A DNA stretch of 64,000 nt from Nocardioides panacisoli (GTDB lineage Bacteria; Actinomycetota; Actinomycetes; Propionibacteriales; Nocardioidaceae): the NCBI RefSeq assembly GCF_019448235.1, contig NZ_CP080409.1, forward strand, positions 3,286,001 to 3,350,000, in the 5' to 3' direction. Each line of letters starts with the position of its first letter. Position 1 is the first letter of the stretch. Under the pieces are notes generated by a model. It had not been told where the DNA came from, did no database searches, and saw only the letters and a list, made by a program, of their open reading frames with translations. A program made the translations under genes and the position numbers. This document shows positions 1 to 8,366 of this stretch, one piece after another.

Positions 1-101
1 TCTTGGTCGGAGGTGAAGTCCTTGCCGGTCTGCTTCTCGTCAGTGCCGGGCACCAGCTCGTTGCCGGTGCGCTGGCCGGGCACGCCCAGATCGATGCTCA
101 T
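1..101 (-). CDS. korB: 2-oxoacid:ferredoxin oxidoreductase subunit beta, 5' part only
   Basis: Only the first 33 codons are in the window; the gene runs off the left edge. The start ATG at 99-101 is preceded on the minus strand by a GGAGG ribosome site about 8 nt away. The visible residues (MSIDLGVPGQRTGNELVP...) resemble the N-terminus of actinobacterial KorB, the thiamine-diphosphate subunit that decarboxylates 2-oxoglutarate or another 2-oxoacid and passes electrons to ferredoxin. The call rests mainly on position: it follows korA on the same strand with an 88-nt gap, the usual korA-korB order. The catalytic motifs lie outside the window, so substrate choice cannot be judged. Confidence 0.8.
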   Translation of the reverse strand, partial: MSIDLGVPGQRTGNELVPGTDEKQTGKDFTSDQ

Positions 102-189
102 CAGTGTTCCTCCTTCGATGGATGCTGCGGTGCCTCGCTCCGGCAGCCCTCGTTCCTCGCGCTACCTCCGCGGGGGCTCCTCGCATCCA

Positions 190-2166
190 TCAGACGGATG
201 CCTCCTCGTGGTCGGAGGGAAGGTTGAGTCCGTGTTCGCCCAGGTCGACGTCGATGCCCTCGGCCTCGCCGACCAGCCGGCCGACGGCCTCGGCGAGCTC
301 GGCGGCCTTCAGCGGCAGGCCACGGACCTGGTTGTAGCCGACCGCGTCGACGAGGTATTCCGCCCGCAGCAGCTTCGAGAGCTGGCCGAGGTTCATCTCG
401 GGCACCAGCACCTTGTCGTAGCGGGCGAGGACCTCGCCGAGGTCCTGGGGGAAGGGGTTGAGGTGGCGCAGGTGGGTCTGGGCGACCTGGTAGCCGGCGC
501 GGCGTACGCGGCGGCAGGCGGCGCCGATGGGGCCGTAGGTGGAGCCCCACCCGATGACCAGCACCTTGGCGTCGCCGGTGGGGTCGTCCACGGCCAGCGG
601 CGGGAAGCTGTCGGCGATCCGGGCGATCTTCTCCGCCCGGGTGCGGACCATGAGGTCGTGGTTGGCCGGGTCGTAGGAGATGTTGCCGTGCCCGTCGCCC
701 TTCTCCAGGCCACCGATGCGGTGCTCCAGCCCCGCGGTGCCCGGGATCGCCCACGGTCGCGCGAGCGTCTCGGGGTCACGCAGGTAGGGCCAGAAGTCGG
801 GGTCGGTGTCGTCCCCGGTGCTGTGGTTGGGCTCGGTGGCGAAGTCCGGGTCGATCGCCGGCAGGTCCTCCACGTCGGGGATGGCCCACGGCTCGGAACC
901 GTTGGCGAGATAGCCGTCGGACAGCAGCATCACCGGCGTGCGGTAGGTGATCGCGATCCGCGCGGCCTCCACCGCGGCGGCGAAGCAGTCGCCGGGCGAC
1001 TGGGGCGCCACGATCGGGACCGGCGCCTCGCCGTTGCGGCCGTACATCGCCTGCATCAGGTCGGCCTGCTCGGTCTTGGTCGGCAGCCCCGTCGAGGGGC
1101 CACCGCGCTGCACGTCGATGACCAGCAGTGGCAGTTCGGTCATCACCGCCAGCCCGATCGTCTCCGACTTCAACGCGATGCCCGGACCCGACGTGGTGGT
1201 CACGCCGAGTGCGCCGCCGAACGCTGCGCCCACGGCCGCGCCGATGCCGGCGATCTCGTCCTCGGCCTGGAAGGTGGTGACGTTGAAGCCCTTGTGCTTG
1301 GACAGCTCGTGCAGCACGTCCGAGGCCGGCGTGATCGGGTAGGAGCCCAGTACGACCGGCAGCTTCGAACGGACCCCGGCAGCCACCAGGCCGTAGGACA
1401 GCGCCAGGTTGCCGGTGATGTTGCGGTAGGTGCCCTGGGGCAGCTTGGCCGGCTTGACCTCGTACTGCACGACGAAGGTCTCGGTGGTCTCGCCGTAGTT
1501 CCAGCCCGCCTTGAACGCCGCGATGTTGGCGTCGCGGATGTCGGGGGCCTTGGCGAACTTCTTGCCCAGGAAGTCCAGCGTGGACTCGACCGGGCGGCCG
1601 TACATCCACGACAGCAGCCCGAGCGCGAACATGTTCTTCGCCCGCGAGGACTCCTTGCGGGTCAGCCCGAACTCCTTGACCGCCTCCACGGTGATGCCGG
1701 TCAGGTCGACCGGGTGGACCTGGAACTCACCCAGCGGGTCGTTGGTGTCGCCCAGCAGGTCCAAGGGGTTGGTCTCGTAGCCGGCCTTGGTCAGGTTGCG
1801 CTTGGTGAAGTCGTGGGTGTCCACGATGATCGCCGCGCCCTTGGGCAGGTCGTCGATGTTGGCCTTCAGCGCAGCCGGGTTCATCGCCACCAGCACGTCG
1901 GGCCGGTCGCCGGCGGTCAGGATGTCGTGGTCGGCGAAGTGCACCTGGAACGACGAGACACCCGGCAGCGTCCCTTGGGGGGCGCGGATCTCGGCCGGGA
2001 AGTTCGGCAACGTCACCAGGTCGTTGCCGAACACGGCCGACTCCTGGGTGAAGCGGTCACCGGTCAACTGCATGCCGTCACCGGAGTCACCGGCGAACCG
2101 GATGATCACCCGGTCCAGCTGCTTGACCTCTTTGGTCTCACTCACGTCTGGGTCCAACTTCCTCAC
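190..2166 (-). CDS. korA: 2-oxoacid:ferredoxin oxidoreductase subunit alpha (fused gamma-alpha)
   Basis: 658 aa, the normal length for actinobacterial KorA (about 650). The N-terminal third is the gamma domain, opening with a glycine-rich stretch (FAGDSGDGMQ) and PNFPAEIRAPQGTLPG. The rest is the pyrimidine-binding alpha subunit (TTTSGPGIALKSE, QRGGPSTGLPTKTEQADL, WGSTYGP). With KorB it oxidatively decarboxylates 2-oxoglutarate to succinyl-CoA with ferredoxin as acceptor, a cytoplasmic alternative to 2-oxoglutarate dehydrogenase. The GTG at 2166 gives the longest product. A second GTG at 2145 (VSETKEVKQLDRV) is a possible true start, as neither has a strong ribosome site. KorB follows downstream. 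Confidence 0.95.
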   Translation of the reverse strand: MRKLDPDVSETKEVKQLDRVIIRFAGDSGDGMQLTGDRFTQESAVFGNDLVTLPNFPAEIRAPQGTLPGVSSFQVHFADHDILTAGDRPDVLVAMNPAALKANIDDLPKGAAIIVDTHDFTKRNLTKAGYETNPLDLLGDTNDPLGEFQVHPVDLTGITVEAVKEFGLTRKESSRAKNMFALGLLSWMYGRPVESTLDFLGKKFAKAPDIRDANIAAFKAGWNYGETTETFVVQYEVKPAKLPQGTYRNITGNLALSYGLVAAGVRSKLPVVLGSYPITPASDVLHELSKHKGFNVTTFQAEDEIAGIGAAVGAAFGGALGVTTTSGPGIALKSETIGLAVMTELPLLVIDVQRGGPSTGLPTKTEQADLMQAMYGRNGEAPVPIVAPQSPGDCFAAAVEAARIAITYRTPVMLLSDGYLANGSEPWAIPDVEDLPAIDPDFATEPNHSTGDDTDPDFWPYLRDPETLARPWAIPGTAGLEHRIGGLEKGDGHGNISYDPANHDLMVRTRAEKIARIADSFPPLAVDDPTGDAKVLVIGWGSTYGPIGAACRRVRRAGYQVAQTHLRHLNPFPQDLGEVLARYDKVLVPEMNLGQLSKLLRAEYLVDAVGYNQVRGLPLKAAELAEAVGRLVGEAEGIDVDLGEHGLNLPSDHEEASV

Positions 2167-2368
2167 ACGACGATGGCGGTGGTGGTCCGGCGGGCGGGGC
2201 CCATCGCCAGCGATTCTAGAACGTGTTCCAGTTTGCCCCGGACACCTGTCCAGTTCCCTGTGTCACACGTCCAACGTCTCTCGTTGTCAAGGGTAGTCCC
2301 CGGGCGAGTCGGTCCCCAGCCGTCGCCAGCCACTGAGAGGGACGAGTGGTGTGAGGTCGCCCACCCCG

Positions 2369-2839
2369 TCAGGGCGCGAGGCGCTCCGCATGGCTCCGAA
2401 GGGCCTCCGCGTGCCGTCGGAAGCCGTCCGCCACCCGGCCCGGGCCGGCGAACCGGACCAGCGGTCCGGAGAACTCCTCGACGGTGTCGTACGTCGTCGG
2501 TCCGCCGGGGCGCTGCGTGAGCCGTTGGTGCCGGGTGCCGCGGACGAGCCCGAGCCGGGCGGGCCAGCCCTCGTAGACGTAGCTCAGGCGCGCCGTCACC
2601 GTGCCCTCGGTGTCCGTGACCGGGGGCTCGATCGCGGTGATCCGCTCCGGGGAGGTCGTGCGCGAGCCGTCGGCCCACCGGACGTGCAGCACGATCGGGT
2701 TGCCCACCGCCGGCGGCTCGGCGGTCTCCGCGCCGACCACGAACGGGTTCCACGCGGCGTACGACGCGGTGTCCAGCATCACCTGCCAGACCACCTCGAG
2801 CGGTGCGTCGATCTCGACCGATGCCCGCGGATCGCTCAT
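2369..2839 (-). CDS. SRPBCC / polyketide-cyclase-like protein
   Basis: 156 aa from ATG at 2839; upstream in-frame codons are low-complexity read-through of yajQ and were excluded. The opening (SVEIDAPLEVVWQVMLDTASYAAWNPFV) is typical of the START/SRPBCC helix-grip fold: a short strand, 'AP...VW', a helix, then 'WNPFV'. These proteins have a deep hydrophobic pocket for a small ligand, but ligand and reaction cannot be read from sequence. The start lies 13 nt after the yajQ stop on the same strand, so the two are probably co-transcribed. No signal peptide or membrane segment is visible, so the product should be cytoplasmic. Confidence 0.85.
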   Translation of the reverse strand: MSDPRASVEIDAPLEVVWQVMLDTASYAAWNPFVVGAETAEPPAVGNPIVLHVRWADGSRTTSPERITAIEPPVTDTEGTVTARLSYVYEGWPARLGLVRGTRHQRLTQRPGGPTTYDTVEEFSGPLVRFAGPGRVADGFRRHAEALRSHAERLAP

Positions 2840-2852
2840 CGTGCGGCGTTGC

Positions 2853-3344
2853 TCAGCGGTAGTTGGTGAACTGGACGGCGAAGTCGTAGTCCTGGTCCTT
2901 GACCAGGGCGATGACCTCCTGGAGGTGGTCACGCTTCTTGCTCGACACCCGCAGCTCGTCGCCCTGGACCTGGGCCTTGACGCCCTTGGGGCCCTCGTCG
3001 CGGATCAGCTTGGAGATCTTCTTGGCGTCCTCGGTGCGGATGCCCTCCTTGAGGGCGATGGCCATCTTGTAGTCCTTGCCCGACTGCTTGGGGTCGGAGG
3101 CGTCGAGGACCTTGAGGCTGACCTGGCGCTTGACCAGCTTCTGCTGGAACACGTCGTAGGCGGCCTTGGTGCGCTCCTCGGCGCTGCTGGAGATGACGAT
3201 CGCGTCCTCGCCCTGCCAGGCGATCGTGGCCCCGGTGCCCTTGAAGTCGTAGCGGGTGGCGATCTCCCGCGCCGTCTGGCCCAGCGCGTTGTCGACCTCC
3301 TGGCGGTCGATCTTGCTGACGATGTCGAAGGAGGAGTCGGCCAT
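2853..3344 (-). CDS. yajQ: YajQ family nucleotide-binding protein
   Basis: 163 aa, the family's normal length, starting at ATG 3344 ([20 protein letters not shown]). Family hallmarks run through it: 'TRYDFKGT', '[35 protein letters not shown]' (in part) and the C-terminal '[12 protein letters not shown]'. It has two ferredoxin-like domains. Some YajQ homologues bind cyclic di-GMP and act as transcriptional co-regulators, while others were reported to bind tRNA or GTP; which applies here is unknown. The gene is divergent from tRNA-Tyr at 3440 and is followed by the SRPBCC gene. It starts with ATG although a longer frame extends upstream without homology. Confidence 0.95.
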   Translation of the reverse strand: MADSSFDIVSKIDRQEVDNALGQTAREIATRYDFKGTGATIAWQGEDAIVISSSAEERTKAAYDVFQQKLVKRQVSLKVLDASDPKQSGKDYKMAIALKEGIRTEDAKKISKLIRDEGPKGVKAQVQGDELRVSSKKRDHLQEVIALVKDQDYDFAVQFTNYR

Positions 3345-3439
3345 GCGGATCACCTGGGGCAGATTCGTGGGGGTCGGGGGTGCTGCGCTATTGTGACGCG
3401 TCGTCCGGGGTCGCGGACTGCCGCCCCCGCCGACGACCC

Positions 3440-3521
3440 GGCAGGTTGCCCGAGCGGCCAAAGGGAGCTGACTGTAAATCAGCCGTCATTGACTTCGAAG
3501 GTTCGAATCCTTCACCTGCCA
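3440..3521 (+). tRNA. tRNA-Tyr (GTA)
   Basis: A class II (long variable arm) tRNA of 82 nt. The acceptor stem GGCAGGT (3440-3446) pairs with ACCTGCC (3514-3520), with discriminator A at 3521. The anticodon loop CTGTAAA carries GTA, and the T-loop reads GTTCGAATC. CCA is not encoded. It stands alone, divergent from yajQ. Confidence 0.95.
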
Positions 3522-3529
3522 CCGACAGA

Positions 3530-3564
3530 ACCGCCCCTCACCTGGGTGACAGGTGAGGGGCGGT
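3530..3564 (+). terminator. Strong hairpin after tRNA-Tyr
   Basis: Perfect 15-bp stem ACCGCCCCTCACCTG (3530-3544) / CAGGTGAGGGGCGGT (3550-3564) with a 5-nt loop, 8 nt past the tRNA. It is followed by CTCATTCC rather than a run of T, so it is either a weak-U intrinsic terminator or a processing structure. Position supports termination of the tRNA transcript. Confidence 0.75.
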
Positions 3565-3703
3565 CTCATTCCTGGGGTCATTGGTACAAGCGTGGGACTG
3601 GAACGCCCAGGAGGCGATCACGCCCTCGGTGCTCCAAAGGCTGCGCGGGGGCCGACTTGGGGACGCTTCCCGATCGCTGAAGGGCGATCCAGCCTGATGT
3701 TCA

Positions 3704-4387
3704 GTGACTAGGCTCACCTTCGTGCTGGACTGGATTGGCGACAACGCCCCGGCGTGGATCGCCGCGTTGACCGCTCTCGTCGTCGGCGGATACTCGATCG
3801 TGAACGTGAATATCGCCCGCCGCGCCTATCAGGACAGCGTCACTGCGCGGGAGGTTGCGCAGGCGCGACTCGTCTGGGCGCAGGTGGGTGGGCACGTTGG
3901 AAAGCACGCCGAGTCGTCGCCCGGTGACATGGGCGAGAAGTATCTCGGGCGGGGTCGGCTCTTTGATCGGCAGGACGACTACGAGGGACGCTCCGAGAAC
4001 GGCGACACCAAGGTGGTTATCGCTCGCGAGTTGACCATATTCGAGGTGAAGCTGGTCAACAACGGCAACGAGCCGATCGGGCGATGTCGCGTGACATTGT
4101 CTGGCTCTTGGCGCACTTCCGCGACAAGACCGATAGAGGGGCCTCCGCGGTGGGAGCACACTCCGATCGAGTTGGTCGCCAAGGTCTTGCCGCCTCAATC
4201 GGAGCGGACGATTCGTGTCGCGGTTCCGATCGCGTTCGATGATCTGAACCCACTCAAGGCGCAAGTCAGACTGTCGTTCATCGACTCAGCCGGTCTGCGC
4301 TGGTCTCGCAGTGGCACGCTGCCGCCCAAGAAGGCCAACGGCACACAGAGCAGGGAAGGCTGGCTCCGTCGTCGGTTGTGGAGCTAG
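3704..4387 (+). CDS. Orphan membrane-anchored protein of unknown function
   Basis: 227 aa, not recognised as a known family. Residues about 14-35 form one hydrophobic segment (APAWIAALTALVVGGYSIVNV). A short basic helix follows (ARRAYQDSVTAREVAQARLVW), then a mainly beta-strand domain (ELTIFEVKLVNNGNEPIGRCRV; VLPPQSERTIRVAVP; VRLSFIDSAGLRW), a layout seen in small immunoglobulin-like envelope or prophage-encoded proteins. Start GTG 3704; GTG 3722 is an alternative, neither with a good ribosome site. Its codons use more A/T-ending triplets than the surrounding genes, and it lies directly behind a tRNA, which hints at acquisition. No integrase or direct repeat was found. Confidence 0.7.
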   Translation: MTRLTFVLDWIGDNAPAWIAALTALVVGGYSIVNVNIARRAYQDSVTAREVAQARLVWAQVGGHVGKHAESSPGDMGEKYLGRGRLFDRQDDYEGRSENGDTKVVIARELTIFEVKLVNNGNEPIGRCRVTLSGSWRTSATRPIEGPPRWEHTPIELVAKVLPPQSERTIRVAVPIAFDDLNPLKAQVRLSFIDSAGLRWSRSGTLPPKKANGTQSREGWLRRRLWS

Positions 4388-4467
4388 CGGTCGGGTTCTC
4401 GCCGCACCGTCAGTAGGTCCCCCAGGGCCGGGCTCGCGTCGTTCCGCGGCCCCGGTCGCGTCGGTGA

Positions 4468-4938
4468 TCAGTCGACCGGGGTGAGGCGGAAGACCGGGAT
4501 GACCCGGTCGGTGCGCTCGGCGTACTTGTCGAAGTTGGGCCACGTCGTCCGCATGACCGCCCAGGCGCGCTCCCGGTCTGCGCCCTCGAGCTCGCGCCAG
4601 GTGACCGTGTGCTCGCGCCCGCCGGAACGCACCGTGGCGGTCTCGCAGGCACGCAGGTTGGCCGCCCACAGCGGCGGCTTCGGCGCACCGAAGTACGACC
4701 CCGCGATCAACCAGTCGGCGCCGTCGGGCACACAGAGCAGCGGCGTCGAACGCGGGATGCCGCTCCTGCGGCCGGGCACGGTCAGCATCAGGTTCGGCAG
4801 TCCGGCGATGTCGAGCACGCCGATCCGGCCACGCGTCGCGCGCTGCAGTCGGTGGTCGACCCAGGTGACCTGCGGCAGGAAGCGCGGCATCCACGGCTGG
4901 GCGCCGATGGTGATGGCGAGCGGTGTCAGGAGTCCCAC
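4468..4938 (-). CDS. Nitroreductase / deazaflavin (F420)-dependent oxidoreductase, Ddn-like
   Basis: 156 aa from GTG 4938, which follows 10 nt after the stop of the upstream large gene, suggesting one transcript. The split beta-barrel signature is present: 'LTVPGRRSGIPRSTPLLCVPDGADWLIAGSYFG' (in part), 'PLWAANLRA' and 'DRVIPVFRLTPV', as in the Ddn/FDOR-B group of Mycobacterium. Those proteins bind F420 and reduce quinones or enone-type substrates at the membrane face; the natural substrate here is unknown. Longer in-frame extensions overlap the upstream coding region and were rejected. Confidence 0.85.
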   Translation of the reverse strand: MGLLTPLAITIGAQPWMPRFLPQVTWVDHRLQRATRGRIGVLDIAGLPNLMLTVPGRRSGIPRSTPLLCVPDGADWLIAGSYFGAPKPPLWAANLRACETATVRSGGREHTVTWRELEGADRERAWAVMRTTWPNFDKYAERTDRVIPVFRLTPVD

Positions 4939-4948
4939 GCGCCGGAAT

Positions 4949-7456
4949 CTACAACGGCGCCGGCGTACGCCGCTGCGCCTTCCGGCGGCGCAGCGCGCCC
5001 GGCGCCCGGTCGACGAGCCACCAGGCGGCCACCCCGACGGCGAGCGAGGCGAGCAGGCCACCGAGCGGCCACCGGAACTCCAGGTGCGGGTAGACCTGCC
5101 AGTGGGTGAGGTAGACGTAGAGCGAGGCGCTCGCCAGGACGCCGGTGACGCCGCCGAGCAGCCGGGGCCACGGCACCGTGGGCAGCCACGTGAGCACCGC
5201 GACGCCACCGACGACGACGGCCGTGCGCTGGGTGTCGTCGAAGAAGTCCACGCTGCCGACCACCACCACGGCGGTGACCAGGAGCCGCTGCGGCCACGAC
5301 GTCGCCCGCGCGGCCGCCCAGCCGGCGACGAAGTACCAGGCGACGAAGACGGTGGAGTGCAGGACGTCGCCGGTGTGGTCGGTGACGGCGGCCCAGGCCA
5401 CGGGCACCAGCGTCGCGGCGAGGAGGGCGGTGGCGAAGCCGAACGGCCACCGCTGCTCGGCCCACCGCAGCCCCGGCACCAACAGCAGCGCCGCGGTCGC
5501 GAGCAGTAGCATCACCAGCACCTCGACGAACCAGAAGTAGAACTCCGGTTCCGCCCAGGTCCGCGGCCCCAGTACGTCGTTGAGGAGCAGCACGTTGCGC
5601 CAGCCGTAGGCGCCGGTCACGGTCGCCACCGCACCGATCCAGATGACCGCCGGCACCGCGATCCTGGCGGCGGCACGCAGCAGTCCGCGGCCCCGGTCCC
5701 GAGGCGTCGCCCCGGTCAGCAGGAAGCGCGCCAGGTTGAACCCCGCGACGGCCAGCAGCACGTGCGCACCGCCGGTGACGGCGAACAGGTTCGTGTGCGA
5801 GCCGACGATCAGCACGATCGCCAGCGCCCGCAGCACGATGGTCGTGTCCAGCCACTGCCACCCGCGCCGAGGTCCGTCGTGCTGGAGCCGGGCGAGGTCC
5901 GCGACGCTGCGCGTCGGCCAGTCGTGGGGGAGCCGCCGCAGCCGCGCCTCCAGGCGCACCGACAGCTCGACGTAGGACAGTGAGTCGCCGCCGAGGCCGA
6001 CGAAGGTGTCCTCGGGGGTGACCGCGCGACCGAGCACGGCGGCGTACTGCCGGGTGAGCGCCTCCTCGGGCGAGTGCTGCTCGGGGGCCGCCGCGGGGCG
6101 CGACAGCCGCGCGACGGCGGCCTGGTCGACCTTGCCGTTGTCGCGCCGGGGAAGTGAGTCCACCGGCACCACCCGCACCGCGTGCGCCGGGAGCCCGGTG
6201 CGGTCGACGGTGGCCACGCGGACCAGGTCGACCGCGATCGCGTCCGGTGTGCCGGCCGCCGCGACCACGAGCTCGCCCGATCCGTCGGCGGCCTCGGCAC
6301 AGGCCACCTCGTGGCCCTCACAGCCGAGCAGGTCGACGACCCGGTCCAGGTCGATGCGCTGCCCGAAGAGCTTGGCGAACCGGCTGACCCGGCCGGTGAT
6401 CTCGAGCAGCCCGTCGCCGGTGCGACGGGCGAGGTCGCCGGTGCGCAGCTCGGTCACGTCCCGACCGTGAGCGAGGTCGGCCACGCCGTTCGCGTAGCCG
6501 AGCATCACGTTGGGTCCGGCGAAGACCAGCTCGCCCACGCCGTGCGTGTCCGGGGCGTCGATGCGTAGGTCCCCACCGGGGACGGGGACGCCGATCGCCT
6601 CCGGGTGGGCCTCGGTCAGGTGCGGCGGCAGGTAGGCCATCCGGGCCGTCGCCTCGGTCTGGCCGTACATCACGACCAGGTCCCAGCCCGCGCGGCGCCC
6701 GCGCGCGGCGACCTCACGCACCCGGTCCGGCGCGAGACGGCCACCGGCCTGCGTCACGTAGCGCAGCGACGGCAGCTCGGGCCACCCGGCGGCGTCGAGC
6801 AGGTCGAAGGTGTGGGGGACTCCGGCGAACGACGTCGCCCCCGCGTCCCGGGCGACCTCCCACAGGGCAGGATCGGTGACCGACCGGTCGGTGAGCGCCA
6901 CCGAGCCGCCGACGCTGAGGTGCGAGTGCAGCACCGACAGGCCGTAGCAGTAGCCCAGCGGCAACGTCGTCACCGCCACGTCGTCCGCGGTCAGGCCCAG
7001 GTAGTCCACGATCGCGGCGGTGTTGGCCTCGATCCCCGCCGCCGAGAGGCGCACCAGCTTCGGCGACCCCGTCGATCCCGACGTGCTCAGCAGCAACTGC
7101 AGCTCGGGGTGCAGCTCCGGTCCGGTCGCACCCGTCGCCTGCCACCGGCCGCCGGCGCGCACCACCTCGGCACGGTACGCCGCGACGAGGGCGTCGTCGT
7201 CGGTCAGCAACACGGGATGGCCACCGGCCAGTGCCGCGAGGTGGGCGACCACGAAGTCGACCGTCGGTGAGGGGCGCAGCGCGACCAGGCGGCGTACGTC
7301 GCCGAGGCCGGCGGCCGCGTCGGCGACCCGTGCGGCCAGCTCCCGGTGGGTCACGACGTCGCCACCTGCGCGCAGCGCAGGCCGCGCACCGTGCCGGGCG
7401 AGGGCACGGGCGAACTCAACGCCGCTGCGCAGCGGCTCCGGGGCAGTGGTGACCAC
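4949..7456 (-). CDS. Trifunctional AMP-ligase / acyl carrier / membrane acyltransferase-3 protein
   Basis: 835 aa from GTG 7456 (a TTG at 7474 adds six residues). Residues 1 to about 450 are an ANL adenylation domain: STSGSTGSPK at about 124-133, MYGQTEAT, RTGDLARR and the C-terminal lysine motif PRRDNGKVDQ. A short carrier domain follows, with the phosphopantetheine site GLGGDSLSYVEL. The last 300 residues are a polytopic acyltransferase-3 (OafA-like) domain beginning LRALAIVLIVGSHTN and ending with YVYLTHWQVYP and a basic tail. The order suggests an acid is activated as acyl-AMP, loaded on the built-in carrier and transferred by the membrane domain to an acceptor at the membrane. The substrate is unknown. 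An IdeR/DtxR-like box lies just upstream. Confidence 0.9.
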   Translation of the reverse strand: MVTTAPEPLRSGVEFARALARHGARPALRAGGDVVTHRELAARVADAAAGLGDVRRLVALRPSPTVDFVVAHLAALAGGHPVLLTDDDALVAAYRAEVVRAGGRWQATGATGPELHPELQLLLSTSGSTGSPKLVRLSAAGIEANTAAIVDYLGLTADDVAVTTLPLGYCYGLSVLHSHLSVGGSVALTDRSVTDPALWEVARDAGATSFAGVPHTFDLLDAAGWPELPSLRYVTQAGGRLAPDRVREVAARGRRAGWDLVVMYGQTEATARMAYLPPHLTEAHPEAIGVPVPGGDLRIDAPDTHGVGELVFAGPNVMLGYANGVADLAHGRDVTELRTGDLARRTGDGLLEITGRVSRFAKLFGQRIDLDRVVDLLGCEGHEVACAEAADGSGELVVAAAGTPDAIAVDLVRVATVDRTGLPAHAVRVVPVDSLPRRDNGKVDQAAVARLSRPAAAPEQHSPEEALTRQYAAVLGRAVTPEDTFVGLGGDSLSYVELSVRLEARLRRLPHDWPTRSVADLARLQHDGPRRGWQWLDTTIVLRALAIVLIVGSHTNLFAVTGGAHVLLAVAGFNLARFLLTGATPRDRGRGLLRAAARIAVPAVIWIGAVATVTGAYGWRNVLLLNDVLGPRTWAEPEFYFWFVEVLVMLLLATAALLLVPGLRWAEQRWPFGFATALLAATLVPVAWAAVTDHTGDVLHSTVFVAWYFVAGWAAARATSWPQRLLVTAVVVVGSVDFFDDTQRTAVVVGGVAVLTWLPTVPWPRLLGGVTGVLASASLYVYLTHWQVYPHLEFRWPLGGLLASLAVGVAAWWLVDRAPGALRRRKAQRRTPAPL

Positions 7457-7466
7457 CGGAAGATGG

Positions 7467-7485
7467 TAAGGCAAGGCTGACCTTG
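7467..7485 (-). promoter_or_regulatory. Candidate IdeR/DtxR iron box
   Basis: TAAGGCAAGGCTGACCTTG matches the known iron-box consensus TTAGGTTAGGCTAACCTAA at 13 of 19 positions by eye. Its arms AAGGCAAG/CTGACCTT agree at 6 of 8 palindromic positions. It ends 11 nt before the GTG 7456, i.e. over the promoter/start region of the trifunctional gene, where a metal-loaded repressor would block expression. No experimental support; a single site. Confidence 0.5.
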
Positions 7486-7520
7486 CTGTCGTGGCGACCG
7501 CAGCGTGGTCGCGACCCGGG

Positions 7521-8240
7521 TCAGCCCAGGCGTTCGCGCAGACCCGTCAGGGTCTCGTCGCCCGCCGCCAGGTGCACGGCTCGGCACCAGCGTCGCGCCG
7601 TGGCCAGCTGCTCCGCGGTCGGGGCCGGTTCGCGCAGCGCCGTGACCGCCGCGTCCGCGCCGTGGCCGTCCCAGAGGGCGGCCGTGGCCGCGAGCACGCC
7701 GAGGGCGAGGTCGGCGCCGTCGACGTCGATCACCGCGAACGGGGTCTCCCGGTCCAGCAACGCGTCGATCCAGCCCACCAGCGCCTCCGGCGGCACCGGT
7801 ACGCCGCCCCGCGTCGTCGGGAGCGCGGCGTCGAACTGCACCGCGGCGACCTCGTCGGCGGCCGCCTCCCAGGCGTGACCGACCGGCTCGGCGGGCAGTG
7901 CGACCCGGACCGCCACCTCCTCGCCGAGGACGCCCTCGTCGCGGGCGGCGTCGACGGCCGCGACGATGCGCCGTACGTTGCCCGCCGGGTCCGACGGGTC
8001 CGCGACACCGGTCGTGAGCGAGGTGAGCGCCAGGCCACGGCGTACGGCGAGCCCGAGCGGACCGGCCACCTGGCCGGCGCCGCCGGTGTTGACCAGCGCG
8101 ATCGGGGTCGCGGGATCGTCGACGTCGGGCAGCTCGGTGTCGGTGACCAGCCGCGCGCCGACGAGGGGCTCGCTCGCCGCGGCCGTGCCGGCGGCGACGA
8201 ACAGGCCGTGCAGTGCGTCCGACGGTGCCGATGAGGACAT
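7521..8240 (-). CDS. Conserved-looking protein of unknown function
   Basis: 239 aa starting at ATG 8240. No family was recognised. It is soluble, acidic and alanine-rich, with alternating strands and helices: 'PIALVNTGGAGQVAGPLGLAVRRGLALTSLTTGVAD', 'EVAVRVALPAEPVGHAWEAAADEVAAVQFDAALP' and 'TPFAVIDVDGADLALGVLAATAALWDG' (quoted in part). This pattern would suit a TIM-barrel-like fold, but that is only an impression. It ends 64 nt before the next minus-strand gene, with the iron box in between, so the two may be separately transcribed. Codon use matches the neighbours, so it is probably a native gene. Confidence 0.75.
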   Translation of the reverse strand: MSSSAPSDALHGLFVAAGTAAASEPLVGARLVTDTELPDVDDPATPIALVNTGGAGQVAGPLGLAVRRGLALTSLTTGVADPSDPAGNVRRIVAAVDAARDEGVLGEEVAVRVALPAEPVGHAWEAAADEVAAVQFDAALPTTRGGVPVPPEALVGWIDALLDRETPFAVIDVDGADLALGVLAATAALWDGHGADAAVTALREPAPTAEQLATARRWCRAVHLAAGDETLTGLRERLG

Positions 8241-8366
8241 GGCGCCACCCTAGGTCGTGCCGCATGCCCCCGGCCCGCCGCGCGCTGCCCCAGCCGTCGC
8301 CCGACGGTCTCCGAGTGGTGCCGCCGCGTTCAACCGGCCGTCGCCCGGCGTCCCTAGCGTGCCCGG

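Noticed and set aside
13..2520. 835-codon plus-strand frame across the korA region
   Set aside because: It runs antisense to korA, whose motifs are clear; the composition is the Gly/Arg/Val-rich pattern of a high-GC shadow frame.
3440..3744. Phage attachment site at tRNA-Tyr
   Set aside because: No integrase, no second copy of the tRNA 3' end and no flanking direct repeat in the window; the hairpin is adequately explained as a terminator.
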